Assembly (NCBI GenBank): GCA_963575645.1 | Contig: OY754464.1 | Coordinates: 8,804,001-8,868,000 of the forward strand | DNA length: 64,000 nucleotides | Source of the DNA: Xanthostigma xanthostigma | Taxonomy: Eukaryota > Arthropoda > Insecta > Raphidioptera > Raphidiidae | Direction of reading: 5' to 3' | Shown here: positions 54,746 through 64,000 of the stretch, piece by piece | Layout of the letters: every line of letters begins with the position of its first letter | Numbering within the stretch: the first letter of the stretch is position 1 | Position numbers and translations under genes: made by a program | The notes under the pieces: model-generated | Database searches by the model: none | The model's input: the letters and a program-made list of their open reading frames with translations, nothing else | What the model was told of the DNA's origin: nothing

Positions 54746-55139
54746 TTTTTGACGTTAATTCTGTAATTCTTTATTTTGTATTCAACTTTTAATCGACTTG
54801 TAAAAATGTAAAAGTTAATTGTACTAGTGAAAGTAATGTATGAATAAATATTTTAAAAATCTGTAATCAAAAAATTGTTGATGTCAGATGACATTTAATG
54901 GTCACTTATATAATGAGTGAATTTTTATATTCACTAATTCATATTGTGGGTATTCACTAATTCTGCGTGGTACGATTGTAGCAGTGATAAATAGTGAATA
55001 TGCACTTGTAACTAGTGAAAAATTACTGATTCATGTTTTGAGAGTCTGCATACCTCATACATCCTTCTCCTTATCTATTTCCTCAGGCTAATTGCAATAA
55101 GACGCACATTTGTAATTTAAAATTTAAAAAAATCAATAC

Positions 55140-55330
55140 TTGTAATTTTGATAGTTAAAAATTGTTTAAAACCAAAATATGAAGAAAACTGTGATTATTT
55201 TTTAATTTTTTAACTATGTACTTCATCATTTGACCACTATATAATCTCTGAAGATGGCAAAAAACTTTTTTGCCGAAACATTAGATATATATAAAAAGAA
55301 AAATATCAAAAGTACGGTATTTAATTAATC
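55140..55330 (+). mobile_element. Penelope-like tail fragment with hammerhead-like motif
   Basis: The ribozyme-like motif at 55238-55292 is flanked by AT-rich sequence with the same layout as the 12.6 kb fragment. No coding sequence remains. Confidence 0.5.
55238..55292 (+). ncRNA. Hammerhead-ribozyme-like motif with strong stems
   Basis: TATATAATCT before CTGAAGA (55248-55254) can pair with AGATATATATA after the core as stem I. Stem II is GGCAAAAAA against TTTTTTGCC, almost uninterrupted, then GAAAC at 55275-55279. All CUGANGA and GAAA positions are present. Stem III is reduced to one pair at most (ACAT), with ATT as a possible cleavage triplet, so activity is doubtful. Confidence 0.5.
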
Positions 55331-55847
55331 CATAAGCTACACTTTCCATCCAATCATTATCTATTTCCTCTTACTAGACGGTACAAAATAATGTAACGGG
55401 CGTTAAGCGGGGTGTTACTGTATAAATTGATTATTGTGATTTAACAATATCTGTAAACTTAAGAAGACATTGGTCCGTTCCCAGGTGCTTTATTGCACAA
55501 GTAATTAATGTAAAAGGTTCACACAAACGGAAATACAGCGCGTTTGTGTTTCTCTGCATAGCGCGACCGTATATACATGATGCTATCAAATCTAGCGAAG
55601 AGGGGAATCCCCCATGTATGTAAGCAGTCACCTAGATATACGTATATCTCGCCCAAAAAAAGATGTGAGAATTCCATTTCCATTTCAGTGATTGCATTGT
55701 GGAACACAGAGACGATCCCCGTTGCTCTTATACGCGTGTTTTGTTACAACGTAAAGCTCATCTCACACCAATCAAGTGGTAACTTTAAAATAAAGAAACA
55801 CTAAATTCTAACCTCCTTCTGAAGTACGGATAAGGACTAGAAGAGAC
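55331..55847. other. Spacer without recognised features
   Basis: Overlapping short frames on both strands (55431-55804) lack motifs. Confidence 0.4.
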
Positions 55848-56447
55848 TAGTGATGTGTCGCTCCTAAGCGAGTCGTTCATAATGAACGACTCCCTTCTCG
55901 GAGTGGATCGAGTCGCTCATTTTTTTGTGAATGACTCACTCCGAGCGCCATTGCTCTGTTCAGTACTGTTGCATTCGCACAGAGCGCACACAGCACAGGC
56001 CACAGAGACACTAGTAAACTTTGCACGTACGGAGTTATCTTTGCTGAGTCATTTAATGTTGAATGACACACTGTAAGTGTAATAGTACTAAGCTTAACAG
56101 TGACTTAAACCATTCACATTGACGTCGTTGACAAAGATATAATATTGTAACAATAAACATTATTATTGTTAAGCTTTTATTATACTTTATAGTTTATCCT
56201 AAATGCGAATAATATAAGATCAGAATCATATTAAAATGAGCTCAGAGCTGAGTGTGTATTGCGCTGTGCAATGCTACGTGACTCCTGAGCATGCATGATG
56301 ACAGTTCACACCTCTGCAGTCTGCACTCTTGTGTAGTGCGTACTGTCTAGTATCGCTCCTTTGAACGACTCCCTCTGAGCGACTCTTTTTAGTGAGCGGA
56401 GCGCACGGAGCCAGCTCCCAATAACGAGTCATGTTGACACATCACTA
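55848..56447 (+). mobile_element. hAT-like element with both ends (copy 3)
   Basis: TAGTGATGTGTC at the left and GACACATCACTA at the right are inverted. Copies at 30049 and 43225 lack the right end. GAGTCGTTCATAATGAACGA is a subterminal palindrome. Flanks GAAGAGAC and GAAGTCGA share only part of eight bases, so a target duplication is not proven. The 73- and 64-codon frames are antisense to each other and are by-products. Confidence 0.7.
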
Positions 56448-57012
56448 GAAGTCGATATAGACGGACAATCACAACCAATTTAAAAATCTAAAGCACGGTT
56501 CACATCAATCAAGGCGAAACTTTAAAATAACCAGGATAAATTGTAGAGTAGATAAGTTGAACTATCTAAGATTTTTATTGTTCTGCAGCTCTGCAGTGCT
56601 CATAGAGAAACTGTGTAGATTTCATATACTTTTATTCTATACTGAGCATAGGAATAAAATCGTAATCGAACCATTAGGGTGCAAACATATACTTCTGTCT
56701 TTTTTTAAGCCGTAAGCACTGGCGTATCCAGGAGGACAAAATAAGCACGTGGGATCCGGCTTAAGAAATTTCTAATTTGCCCCCTCCTGGGCCAAAAGCT
56801 GGGTGCGCCCATGTTAACGCCATAGAAAAAGACAAAGTTTTTGAAACAGAGATACTTTATTCAGAATGAATGCAAGTATACATCAACCAATCCTAACAAC
56901 GGAGAAATCAGGGAATTACATCGAAGAAAGAGACGCAGATATATTTTCGATACGCTGTGTTGCCTTCACTCACCGCACATTGAGTAGATAGACAATGATT
57001 CATATAGTAAAT
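56448..57012. other. Spacer with relics of a repeat shared with 38-39 kb
   Basis: TATACTGAGCATAGGAATAA near 56640 and TTGCCTTCACTCACCGCACA near 56965 match the 38-39 kb spacer. Confidence 0.45.
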
Positions 57013-57615
57013 TATTAAATACTAGAGTGACCTGTGCGAATTATTCGCACTAAATAAGTATAATAATTATCACTTTACAAAATTATTTTTTAAATATGAT
57101 TGCAGGTATTCAATTCGTTTCTAATTTTGCACACTGCTTATAACGTTCTTCTTTTTGTTGTATTACAATATAAAGCTCAGATGACAGATCGAAGAAATAT
57201 TTTACTAAAATTGTCATATAGAGGCGCAAGTAGCAAAAGCGTTGAGATAAGCCGTCAGATGGCATCATGCAGCATTGCTTTGACGTTGTTCAGCGTTGCT
57301 CGCTGTTTCAAAATTGAAGCCGTCAGACGGCAGTATGCAGTATTGTGTCTGTTGTATTAAAATATAAAGATCAGATGACAGATCGAAGTGTTGACGTTGT
57401 TTCAAAATTAAAGCCGTTAGATGGCAGACGTTGTTCAGCATTGCTGTTAATTAATTAATTTACAAAAACAAAAGCAATGATAAACTTTTTAGTTGTCGAT
57501 GTCAGTAGAGCAAGCAATTATCTGTAAAATGATATATAATTTATGTGGAGAACTTGTGTGGTTTTTTCTAAAAAGGGAGACAAACATCTTTAACCTTAGC
57601 GTATTAATATATATG
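57013..57615 (+). repeat. Dispersed repeat P (copy 2)
   Basis: Begins AGAGTGACCTGTGCGAATTA and runs to GCGTATTAATATATATGATG, the reverse complement of 11977-12577. The 17-base palindrome GTGCGAATTATTCGCAC and the 86-codon frame at 57100-57360 (with ASSKSVEISRQMASC) are shared with copy 1. The two copies face each other 44 kb apart. Confidence 0.65.
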
Positions 57616-58203
57616 ATGATATGGTAGATTTATTTATTATCCTCAATCATAAATTCAATAAAAAAGCGCGCTTTTTTATTGTAACAAGTGCTTCAGTACC
57701 AGCATACTTTCAGCCATTAATAAACTCGCTTACTGCAGATATAAAAAGTTACCCACTTGAACTGGTAATTGAATTTCTAGTTTATCTTGTAAATATAAAT
57801 CCGCGTATAGAAAATGCTTCGGCTCTGTTTTAAGCAGAATTCAAACATAACCTAAAAATAAAGGGGATGAGCATTTTTTCCGCGTTAATTTGCCTTGCTA
57901 TATATTTTTAAAAACATTATACCCGCTTTTTTCAATGTTTGTTTCACTTGTTAGATTTGTGAAATGTCTTTCAAAATAATGAAAATACAGAAAGAATTAT
58001 TTAAAAATTACAAATTCATCTCCTTAGAGGATAAACACAAAAAATTAAATGCGTTTTACTACCTTGCTTTTATAATAATTTTTTCCTACCTTTATATAGG
58101 TAGGTACTACAGTTGAAATTATTTAACGTCTTGCTTACCTGTAAAAAATAAAAAAAAAAATTAAAACACTACAATAATAATAAATCAGTAAATTTAAGTA
58201 GGT
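57616..58203. other. Spacer without recognised features
   Basis: A 70-codon frame (57621-57833) has no recognisable motif. Confidence 0.4.
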
Positions 58204-58320
58204 ACTAGCGGCCCTGTACGTGCTTCGCTACGTATAAAGTGAAATAATAAAACAATTTAATTGGAACATCTATCTATCTATTTTATTTATTTTAAAATAT
58301 ACATGGACGTATATGTGTGT
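58204..58320 (-). mobile_element. Helitron family 3, 3' fragment
   Basis: CTAGCGGCCCTGTACGTGCT then TCGCTACGTATAAAGTG is the complement of the family 3 end at 33260. It breaks off near 58320 at another Helitron. Confidence 0.7.
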
Positions 58321-58822
58321 ATGTCGAACACTCCGGCTGCGCCGTCGTGCCCGGTGCAAATGAACGAATGGGGAAGGAAGAAAAAAAATTTAGGGGTGGA
58401 CTACCCCTAACATTTAGGGGGATGAAAAATAGATGTTGGCGAAGTGACACCTGTAGACATCTGGCGGGGATAACTAATTAAATGACGATTGATCAGTTTT
58501 CGACCGGAGAGGAAAAATGATTAAATTACTAAAATGGCTATTAAAAAATAAGGGTTGATCGTAGAAGGGTGAAAATTGAGGATTGTATGTATTTTTGTAT
58601 GTTGTATCATAAAAAAATAGAAATTAAAAATTTTGTCTAAAAAATTAAAAAAAAAATTTAGGGGTGGACTACCCCTAACATTTAGGGGGATGAAAAATAG
58701 ATGTTGGTCGATTCTCATAGATACCGGATAAGCACAAAAAATTTCATCAAAATCGGTCAAGCCGTTTCGGAGGAGTATGGCAACGAAAACTGTGACACGA
58801 GAATTTTATATATTAGAAGATG
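58321..58822 (-). mobile_element. Non-autonomous Helitron-like repeat, family 4
   Basis: On the minus strand it begins near TATATAAAATTCTCGTGTCA and includes CCGAAACGGCTTGACCGATT, TTTAGGGGGATGAAAAATAG twice, and AAATTTAGGGGTGGACTACC twice. The start resembles Helitron family 2. I recall it as abundant in insect genomes. The 3' end is not seen. A 79-codon frame inside is not supported. Confidence 0.65.
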
Positions 58823-59149
58823 TACAGTAAAACCTCTTTAAAGACGTAGTCTTGTGTTCAGGGTCGTTTTCAACCCTTATTTCAGGATTTTTTTTTAACA
58901 ACAAAACAATGTACTTAGGTACAATCATTTCAATTTTGTTACATATTTTTACTGACATCGGAAACTAAGAAAAAAACATTTTTTTGCTTAATTTTACGCC
59001 ATTTTATAATTGTTTTTTAATCAAAAGTAGACAGCTTTAAATTGAGGTAGGTGGGTAGAGCGGGTGATAACGTCACTTGGAGTCATCTGAATTATAAAAA
59101 TTAAATTGATTATTGTTTCGTAGGCTTGTGACTCTATCCCGTACTAGAA
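58823..59149. other. Spacer with a pogo-like left-end fragment
   Basis: TACAGTAAAACCTCTTTAAA at 58824 resembles a pogo-type start flanked by TA. No right end was identified. Confidence 0.4.
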
Positions 59150-59410
59150 ATAAACATTTTTATTAATAAATAACAAAATGGCGGGCTTAAAAAAAAACAA
59201 CGAGAAAATCGTGATTTTCTCAAAGCATGCCGAACTAGGTTATTTCTGACAGATCAATAAAACAAAAGACCGGCTGATTCCTTTTTATTTTCAAAATATT
59301 TCTGAAACTATAAAGTTTAGAAAAAAAATGTTTAACGAAACTTTCTTGAAAAAATAAATAGAATAATAAGCCGTTATGAAAAGTATACCATTATTATATA
59401 AAAAAACACT
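59150..59410 (-). repeat. Dispersed repeat X (copy 3, partial)
   Basis: CAAAGCATGCCGAACTAGGT, ACTATAAAGTTTAGAAAAAA and CCGTTATGAAAAGTATACCA are the complement of 22890-23070. Confidence 0.65.
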
Positions 59411-60146
59411 ATTTTAGCATATATCTCTTCTGCGCATGCGCCGATTTTCCCCAAAAACAGCAGGACTCTTCATATTTGCATACCAAACATCCTCCCAAAA
59501 TTTGGTTTCAATCCGCTCATTCGTTTGATCTGTATCGTGTTCACAGACTACCAGACGCACAGAGTTTTTTCAAAAATATGTTTTTTGGATTCGGGGGGCC
59601 TCAAAACGGAAAGATATTGTAAAATTTTTGACCTAAACTAGTATCATTCCCCACTTGTGGGCTGGAATGGTAAAAGAAAACTTACAAGACGAGAATCACA
59701 AAATTTCTCGCCTTGAAATTCTAAACGAGAACGAGAAAATAGCTATTTCTCGTTGAGACGAAACAAAACAGCAACATTAATTTTTACTCTCCAGAGTCTA
59801 ATAATGTGTCAATTGTGATCTTTTCTCATCGCGTGAGATATGGGGCGATGTCAGTTTAAAATTTTCCTATATCTAAATAAAAGGGAGAATGGGGTTTTAA
59901 TGACCATTAAACTCGAGATGAAAAGATTGTCCCATTGTGTTCTCGGCAGCCGGTAGTCCTTAATGATACTCGAAACAAATTTAGATATTATCACTTGCCT
60001 CTCTCTCTATCTCTCTCATCAATCTGTTTAGTGTTCAAACAGGAAATCTAAGTAAACTATATATGTATATTGTACGACACTGTAAACACAGTAAACGTCC
60101 ATTTATGCGCTGCACGCAACATTAAACTCAACATCTACATTGTGTA
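59411..60146. other. Spacer without recognised features
   Basis: No recognised content. Confidence 0.4.
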
Positions 60147-60225
60147 CTAGCTTTTACCCCCGACTTCTTCCGCGTGGAACCAGTGTGTGCAATTGATTGC
60201 AAAATTCATAAATACAAGCAAGACT

Positions 60226-61393
60226 CTAATAAAACGGTCCTATAAACAATGTTTTTTGTTTTACCATCTTTTGCTGATTTTGTGAGTTCGATACACGAGA
60301 GCAAGCAACATACAGCTGGCCGTGCGAAAAAACGGTTTCTCTAAATGAATGCCAGCTGCCTTAATATTATAAACACCTCGTTAAACAATAAGTGTTTGCC
60401 CCTGGACTTTGTTTATAGTAATTCCAAAATCAGTTCTAAAGGCCCCCATACACCTCGTTCTTTTTTGGCAGTTTTAACCGCCGGGTAAAACTGTACGGTT
60501 AAACACGAACAACGGCCATCCCCATACACCTCGTTCTTTTATGGCAGTTTTAACCGCACGGGTAAAACTGTACGGTTAATTTAAACACGAACAACGGCCA
60601 TATCCACACAGAGGCGTAGTTTCGTTCAGTTTTTCTGAAGTCGTGACATCATTAATACGATCTGCTTTGATGGAAAATACAATAATATTGATATTATTTT
60701 ATGTTTAATAAACATTAATAAACAATATAATGCAAAAATAATTAATAAAATTGATTGATATTTGTCTAAATTAGAGTGTTTTATTTGACACCATTATTTT
60801 TTCCTCTAAATTAATCAATATGTTTATAGCAATTTTCATTTATTTTTGTCAAAATTGCTTAGCACTAAAACGGTTAAAATATAAATCAATACTCAAACTA
60901 ATTACAATCATTTAATTAATATGACTTATTTGCTGTACGTCGCACCACTGAATAAACACGTCGATTCTTATCGGAAAGCGCCACACATTACGATTTAAAA
61001 CGACAACCAGCAAACACGTCGTGTTTAAAATCAAGATTCGGCAGATAAAAAAACTGCCGTGTTTCATCGACAGTTTTTGCCCATACACTTCGGTTTTGAC
61101 CGACGTGTTTTATCGTGACGATGAAAACTGCCAAAAAAGAACGAGGTGTATAGGGGCCTTAATGGAAATTGTAATCTTTTTAATTGAAACGGCAAATTCG
61201 CTGGTGTAATTGCAATTCATGGTATTAAAACACTGTCTCCTTTAGATTTGCCACTAATTATAATAGCCCTAACAATATTTCGATCCAGATGAGAAACTTT
61301 TAAACGTGTCCCATTACACAATTTGGGCACATCAAGATTTCGTGTTAAAAGTACCGGAACACACACTTTTAACCTTAATTTATGAAAAGGCAT
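60226..61393 (-). pseudogene. Helitron helicase (Pif1-type), C-terminal half, interrupted
   Basis: Two stretches on the minus strand belong together. 61163-61393 reads MPFHKLRLKVCVPVLLTRNL, then PKLCNGTRLKVSHLDRNIV and LPFQLKRLQFPL. 60226-60436 reads FGITINKVQGQTLIV, GIHLEKPFF, and HGQLYVACSRVSNS. These are the closing motifs of the Pif1-like helicase of Rep-helicase proteins, which unwinds DNA during rolling-circle transposition. INKVQGQTL and the YVACSRV block are motifs V and VI in the usual spacing. Damage: a stop at 61217-61219, a one-base frameshift before HGQL, and the inserted element. The Rep nuclease part is not in the window. Confidence 0.85.
60440..61159. mobile_element. PIF/Harbinger-like MITE with TAA duplication inside the helicase
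   Basis: AGGCCCCCATACACCTCGTT at the left and AACGAGGTGTATAGGGGCCT at the right are inverted, extended by CTTTTTTGGCAGTTTT-type sequence. TAA flanks both sides (60437-60439 and 61160-61162), and the helicase reading resumes across it, which fixes the ends. The left 160 bp hold two tandem copies of a 76-88 bp unit (CATACACCTCGTTCTTTT onward). A 3-base TAA duplication fits PIF/Harbinger. No transposase. Confidence 0.8.
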
Positions 61394-61440
61394 TTAACCT
61401 ATTTAGTGGTTATTTTTGGGAAAAAAGGTAGTTTATGTCC

Positions 61441-62089
61441 TTCCTCAGAGAAACTATCACCATATCAAATTTCATCACAATTATTTATGAAGAATTTCTT
61501 TCTGTTAATCTAAGTTTTTCAATTTTATATAAAATAAAAAAAAAACGCAACGTCTGGCAACGCTGTAAATATGCAGTGCTATGTACTTCGTTCGTCTTGT
61601 CTGATAACTAAACGTTTACTATACAGTTACGACAGCAAACTTTTTGTACGACTAAATTTATAACAGAGTTAAATATCATGCCATTCGATCGCACGGCAAT
61701 AGATGTCAGACAACACAACGTGGCAGTGCGAGGCGCTAATAATATTGAAGCTAGTATTGCCAACTTAGTCGATTTCCACCTAGCAGCTATACTATTCAAC
61801 TTATTGCTGGTTAATTTTCTCGAAAAACCAAGAAATTTAATCGAATGCATTATTTATAGCAAATCAATGCCCAGTTAGAACTGATTCGTGCTGCTTTTAC
61901 AGGAGACAGACTAAATTTTAAAGGTGGGATTCCGATCAGGAATATAGAAAAAAAGTGAAGTTGAAGGGAATACAACCGCGGTACTAGTATAATGAAATTA
62001 GTTAACTCGCAAAAAGATGGCAGTAAATAATAAATAATAAGACGTTTTCTTTATTGCAATAAATTGTCCAAAAGGGAGTTTACCTAAAG
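61441..62089. other. Spacer without recognised features
   Basis: The overlapping frames at 61608-61850 (minus) and 61678-61878 (plus) are antisense to each other. The plus frame shows no motif. Not called. Confidence 0.4.
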
Positions 62090-62240
62090 GGCGCTGTTTA
62101 CAAGCCTGGATTACCGCTAGATTCCTTGCTAAATTTGACTACTAGTTTTTTAGCACTGGTTTCTCGATTGCTTTAATGTGCTCACTTTACACGAGACGTC
62201 TTCCCAAGCTTGTTTTGTATAGATAGGTTCGGTGTGCGAA
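62090..62240. repeat. Dispersed repeat R (copy 2)
   Basis: GATTCCTTGCTAAATTTGAC, GCACTGGTTTCTCGATTGCT and GTGCTCACTTTACACGAGAC are the complement of 37390-37500. Confidence 0.55.
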
Positions 62241-62250
62241 ACAAAAGTGA

Positions 62251-62547
62251 ACGTTTATTGTCTCTGAACAGAACACACACGCAGTAACCAAAGTTATAGA
62301 CAGAACATCGAGTTACTACCCGCGCATATACAGAGAGGTCATAGAAGTACACAAACACACAAATAATTTCAACCGCAAATATGAAGGTTTGAATCTAAGT
62401 AAAACTTGGACACCAGCACTGTGCAATACTAACCCACTGAATGGAACGACCAATCACAGAAGAGCATACTACGACCGAGTAGAGAACACGAGCACGCTGA
62501 CTATAAAAGACGGAAGTACCACACTTGTCGACACACTAGAAGCCTAG
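62251..62547 (+). pseudogene. Penelope-like protein, C-terminal remnant
   Basis: An open frame without a start codon runs 98 codons to TAG at 62545-62547. It reads SEQNTHAVTKVIDRTSSYYP, then RIYREVIEVHKHTNNFNRK and LSKTWTPALC. The phrase Y-x-R-I-x-R-E-x-I-E-x-x-K-H is the C-terminal helix of the GIY-YIG endonuclease in Penelope-like elements, with the catalytic glutamate in it. The N-terminal GIY-YIG part and reverse transcriptase are missing, because repeat R abuts upstream. Downstream lies the family tail with a hammerhead-like remnant (62574-62615) and ACCAAGAAGATTTGG. It is a different lineage from the 52 kb copy. Confidence 0.75.
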
Positions 62548-62559
62548 AAGGACACTTCG

Positions 62560-62672
62560 CCCGCTACCACATCGCCTTTGATAATGTCTACCGCAGTTGT
62601 AGACGAAACGTCAGGTATAGTAATACCAATGGACCACGACATACAAGTCCGGAAACCAAGAAGATTTGGACG
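62560..62672 (+). ncRNA. Degenerate hammerhead-like motif and Penelope tail
   Basis: A perfect six-pair stem II (GTCTAC against GTAGAC) is followed by GAAACGTC, with the ACGT stem III and GUC triplet. The CUGANGA part has decayed to TTGATAA. The tail AATACCAATGGACCACGACA is shared with 29420-29470. Confidence 0.5.
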
Positions 62673-62713
62673 CATCTTTTTGATTTATTTATCAAATTCT
62701 GGTGCCAGCAATA

Positions 62714-63444
62714 CAGGGTGTCCCATTAAGAATGGGACATAGAACAACCGCAGATTCTCCAATTCAAAATAAAGCGATTAAGCGAAATATGCTTAGATAA
62801 AATGTTACTCGCTCTACCAGTGGCGTACGGCAGGAGTAAGTAATGATTGTACCCCTTCTAAATGTTACGCCGCTGTCTAAATTTTAATTTTGACTATAAT
62901 TTTAATTTTTTTGATATTTTAAGTCATTGGTTTTCGAGATATTCGCAGTTAAAGATAGATAGACATGTACTTTTTATTTGTATTATTATTAATAGTATTC
63001 ATTTTTACAATTTTGTCTTAAAAAAACTGCGAATATCTCGAAAACCAATGACTTTACAACAAACTAACAAGTGTACATTATTGACTTAGAAAATATCAAA
63101 AAAATTAAAATTATAGTCAAAATTAAAATTTAGACAGCGGCGTAACATTTAGAAGGGGTACAAACATTACTTACTCCTGCCGTACGCCACTGGTAGAGCG
63201 TACTGAACTATTTTTTTTATTGTTAGGTGCATTTTATGATATTTAACAAGTGTGCCGATTTGAGTAAAATTATACAGTGTATTAAAAAAATTATGGACAT
63301 TAATAATTTTTCAGTTTTCAACTTCAACACCCCGTATTTCGGAAACGAGTAACATTTTATCTAAGCATATTTCGCTTAATCGTTTTATTTTGAATTGGAG
63401 AATCCGCGGTTGTTCTATGTCCCATTCTTAATGTGACACCCTGA
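62714..63444. mobile_element. 730-bp foldback element with CAGGGTGTCCCATT ends
   Basis: CAGGGTGTCCCATTAAGAAT at the left mirrors ATTCTTAATGTGACACCCTG at the right, and the arms continue for about 100 bases. An inner pair (CCAGTGGCGTACGGCAGGAG and its complement) and a third (CATTGGTTTTCGAGATATTC and its complement) follow. Only one side keeps a clear TA. Ends of this type occur in Tc1/mariner elements. A 75-codon frame inside is not supported. Confidence 0.75.
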
Positions 63445-64000
63445 TTATTTGATATTCGCTTTGACAGTTCCCGAGATATTAATTGTTAAAAGTGAACGAG
63501 TATTGTTTACGCAAAATAATCTATTTATAGTACTTCGAATTCAGTGTTACGGCGAAACAAGGAAAAGGTTAAGGAAATGCTTGAGTCGTCAGCGTAAGCG
63601 ACGCCTCAGCCCTCAGAGGCTGAGTTACTGAGACCGTCACACTTCACGAATTCTCCATTACCCAGAACGTGCAACAGTAAAAAGCAAGGACTGGAAAAAC
63701 ACAGAGGAGATAATGTAATGTCGCCGGCCGCCGTACGTTATAATAAAGAGAATAATACATATAAAAAACATCACCAGAAAAAAAAACATCTCCGTATCGT
63801 CTACTCTACTCTACGTAAGTATAATATACAAAGAGGTAAGAAGACAAAGGCGAGAACAAAACATTATTGCGCGCTCCCTGTTGGTACGACTATGGATTCT
63901 TCTAGCAACAACAACAATGGAAAACAGGTAGCCAGGAGAAACTTTTTAGAATTGCCTGGAGAAGCTAATATATGTAAAGGAAGGATCTAGGTGCTTCTAG
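63445..64000. other. Window end, no gene recognised
   Basis: A 90-codon frame (63718-63990) is rich in Lys, Asn and Ser and runs almost to the window edge. It shows no motif, but a gene entering from the right cannot be excluded. 63590-63635 has a GC-rich inverted motif (CCTCAGCCCTCAGAGGCTGAG). Confidence 0.35.

Larger units (their letters stand above)
53815..55060. mobile_element. TIR element rich in TAGTGA motifs, with two nested elements
   Basis: The left side ACTCTCTAAAACTGA and the right side TCATGTTTTGAGAGT are imperfect inverted ends. TAGTGA or TCACTA occurs many times within 120 bases of both ends. The middle is occupied by a family T element (54181-54430) and half of the 538-bp foldback (54433-54745). 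Class unknown. Confidence 0.55.
60147..61440 (-). mobile_element. Autonomous-type Helitron, 3' portion
   Basis: The 3' end on the minus strand is GGGGGTAAAAGCTAG (CTAG at 60147-60150) followed by T, the same end as the copy at 17524. Upstream lies the helicase remnant (60226-61393). A TAA-flanked element at 60440-61159 sits inside. The 5' limit near 61415-61440 is where helicase similarity stops. Confidence 0.75.

Noticed and set aside
11977-57615. A 45-kb transposon with P copies as terminal repeats
   Set aside because: The interior contains no genes of a large element, only unrelated nested repeats, and the outer ends show no target duplication.
63718-63990. 90-codon frame at the window edge as an exon
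   Set aside because: Low-complexity Lys, Asn and Ser composition. It may continue outside the window, but nothing inside supports it.

Overview
The window is AT-rich eukaryotic DNA, almost certainly from an insect and most likely a moth or butterfly. The repeat families point that way: short non-autonomous Helitrons that begin TCTATACTAATATATAAAGC and end in CTAG after a GC hairpin, the repeat carrying GGTTCCGTAC and GAGTCCGACTCGCAC, and the element with TGCACTCCGGGAGTGCCGGC. The placement comes from recalled repeat families and was not searched. No open reading frame exceeds about 127 codons, and none of the long frames looks like a host gene. I see no intact protein-coding gene, rRNA or functional tRNA gene in 64 kb. 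The window is a gene desert built of layered transposable elements.

Recognisable coding remnants are all from mobile elements. A Helitron helicase C-terminal half lies on the minus strand at 60226-61393 and is split by a later TAA-flanked element. A Penelope-like GIY-YIG endonuclease remnant lies at 52246-52591 (minus), and the C-terminus of a second Penelope-like protein at 62251-62547 (plus). Mariner-type transposase ends lie at 23979-24107 (minus) and 51938-52174 (plus). An LTR-retrotransposon gag remnant lies at 50350-50873 (minus).

Layout. 0-5 kb: TIR elements, a pogo-like element with a hAT MITE inside it, and two Penelope-derived inverted repeats. 5-12 kb: Helitrons, a stray satellite unit, and a 2.1 kb repeat whose core is a 1.6 kb palindrome. 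12-20 kb: repeat P, a hammerhead-like motif, a tRNA-headed SINE, Helitrons and foldback elements. 20-29 kb: Penelope repeat, hAT and mariner MITEs, a second SINE, a tRNA-like insertion and two minisatellites. 29-36 kb: Helitrons containing other elements. 36-50 kb: mostly foldback elements. 50-58 kb: gag remnant, the largest Penelope copy, hAT element and the second copy of repeat P. 58-64 kb: Helitrons, Penelope C-terminus and a 730 bp foldback.

The most informative signals are insertion scars. Four Penelope-derived copies each carry a perfect 13-base target duplication, and several copies keep a hammerhead-ribozyme-like core. A six-copy family of unknown class sits in runs of T, with an empty site preserved in the other arm of a palindrome. 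Several nestings give relative ages. Boundaries rest on repeats I could align by eye, so internal details are less certain than the ends.
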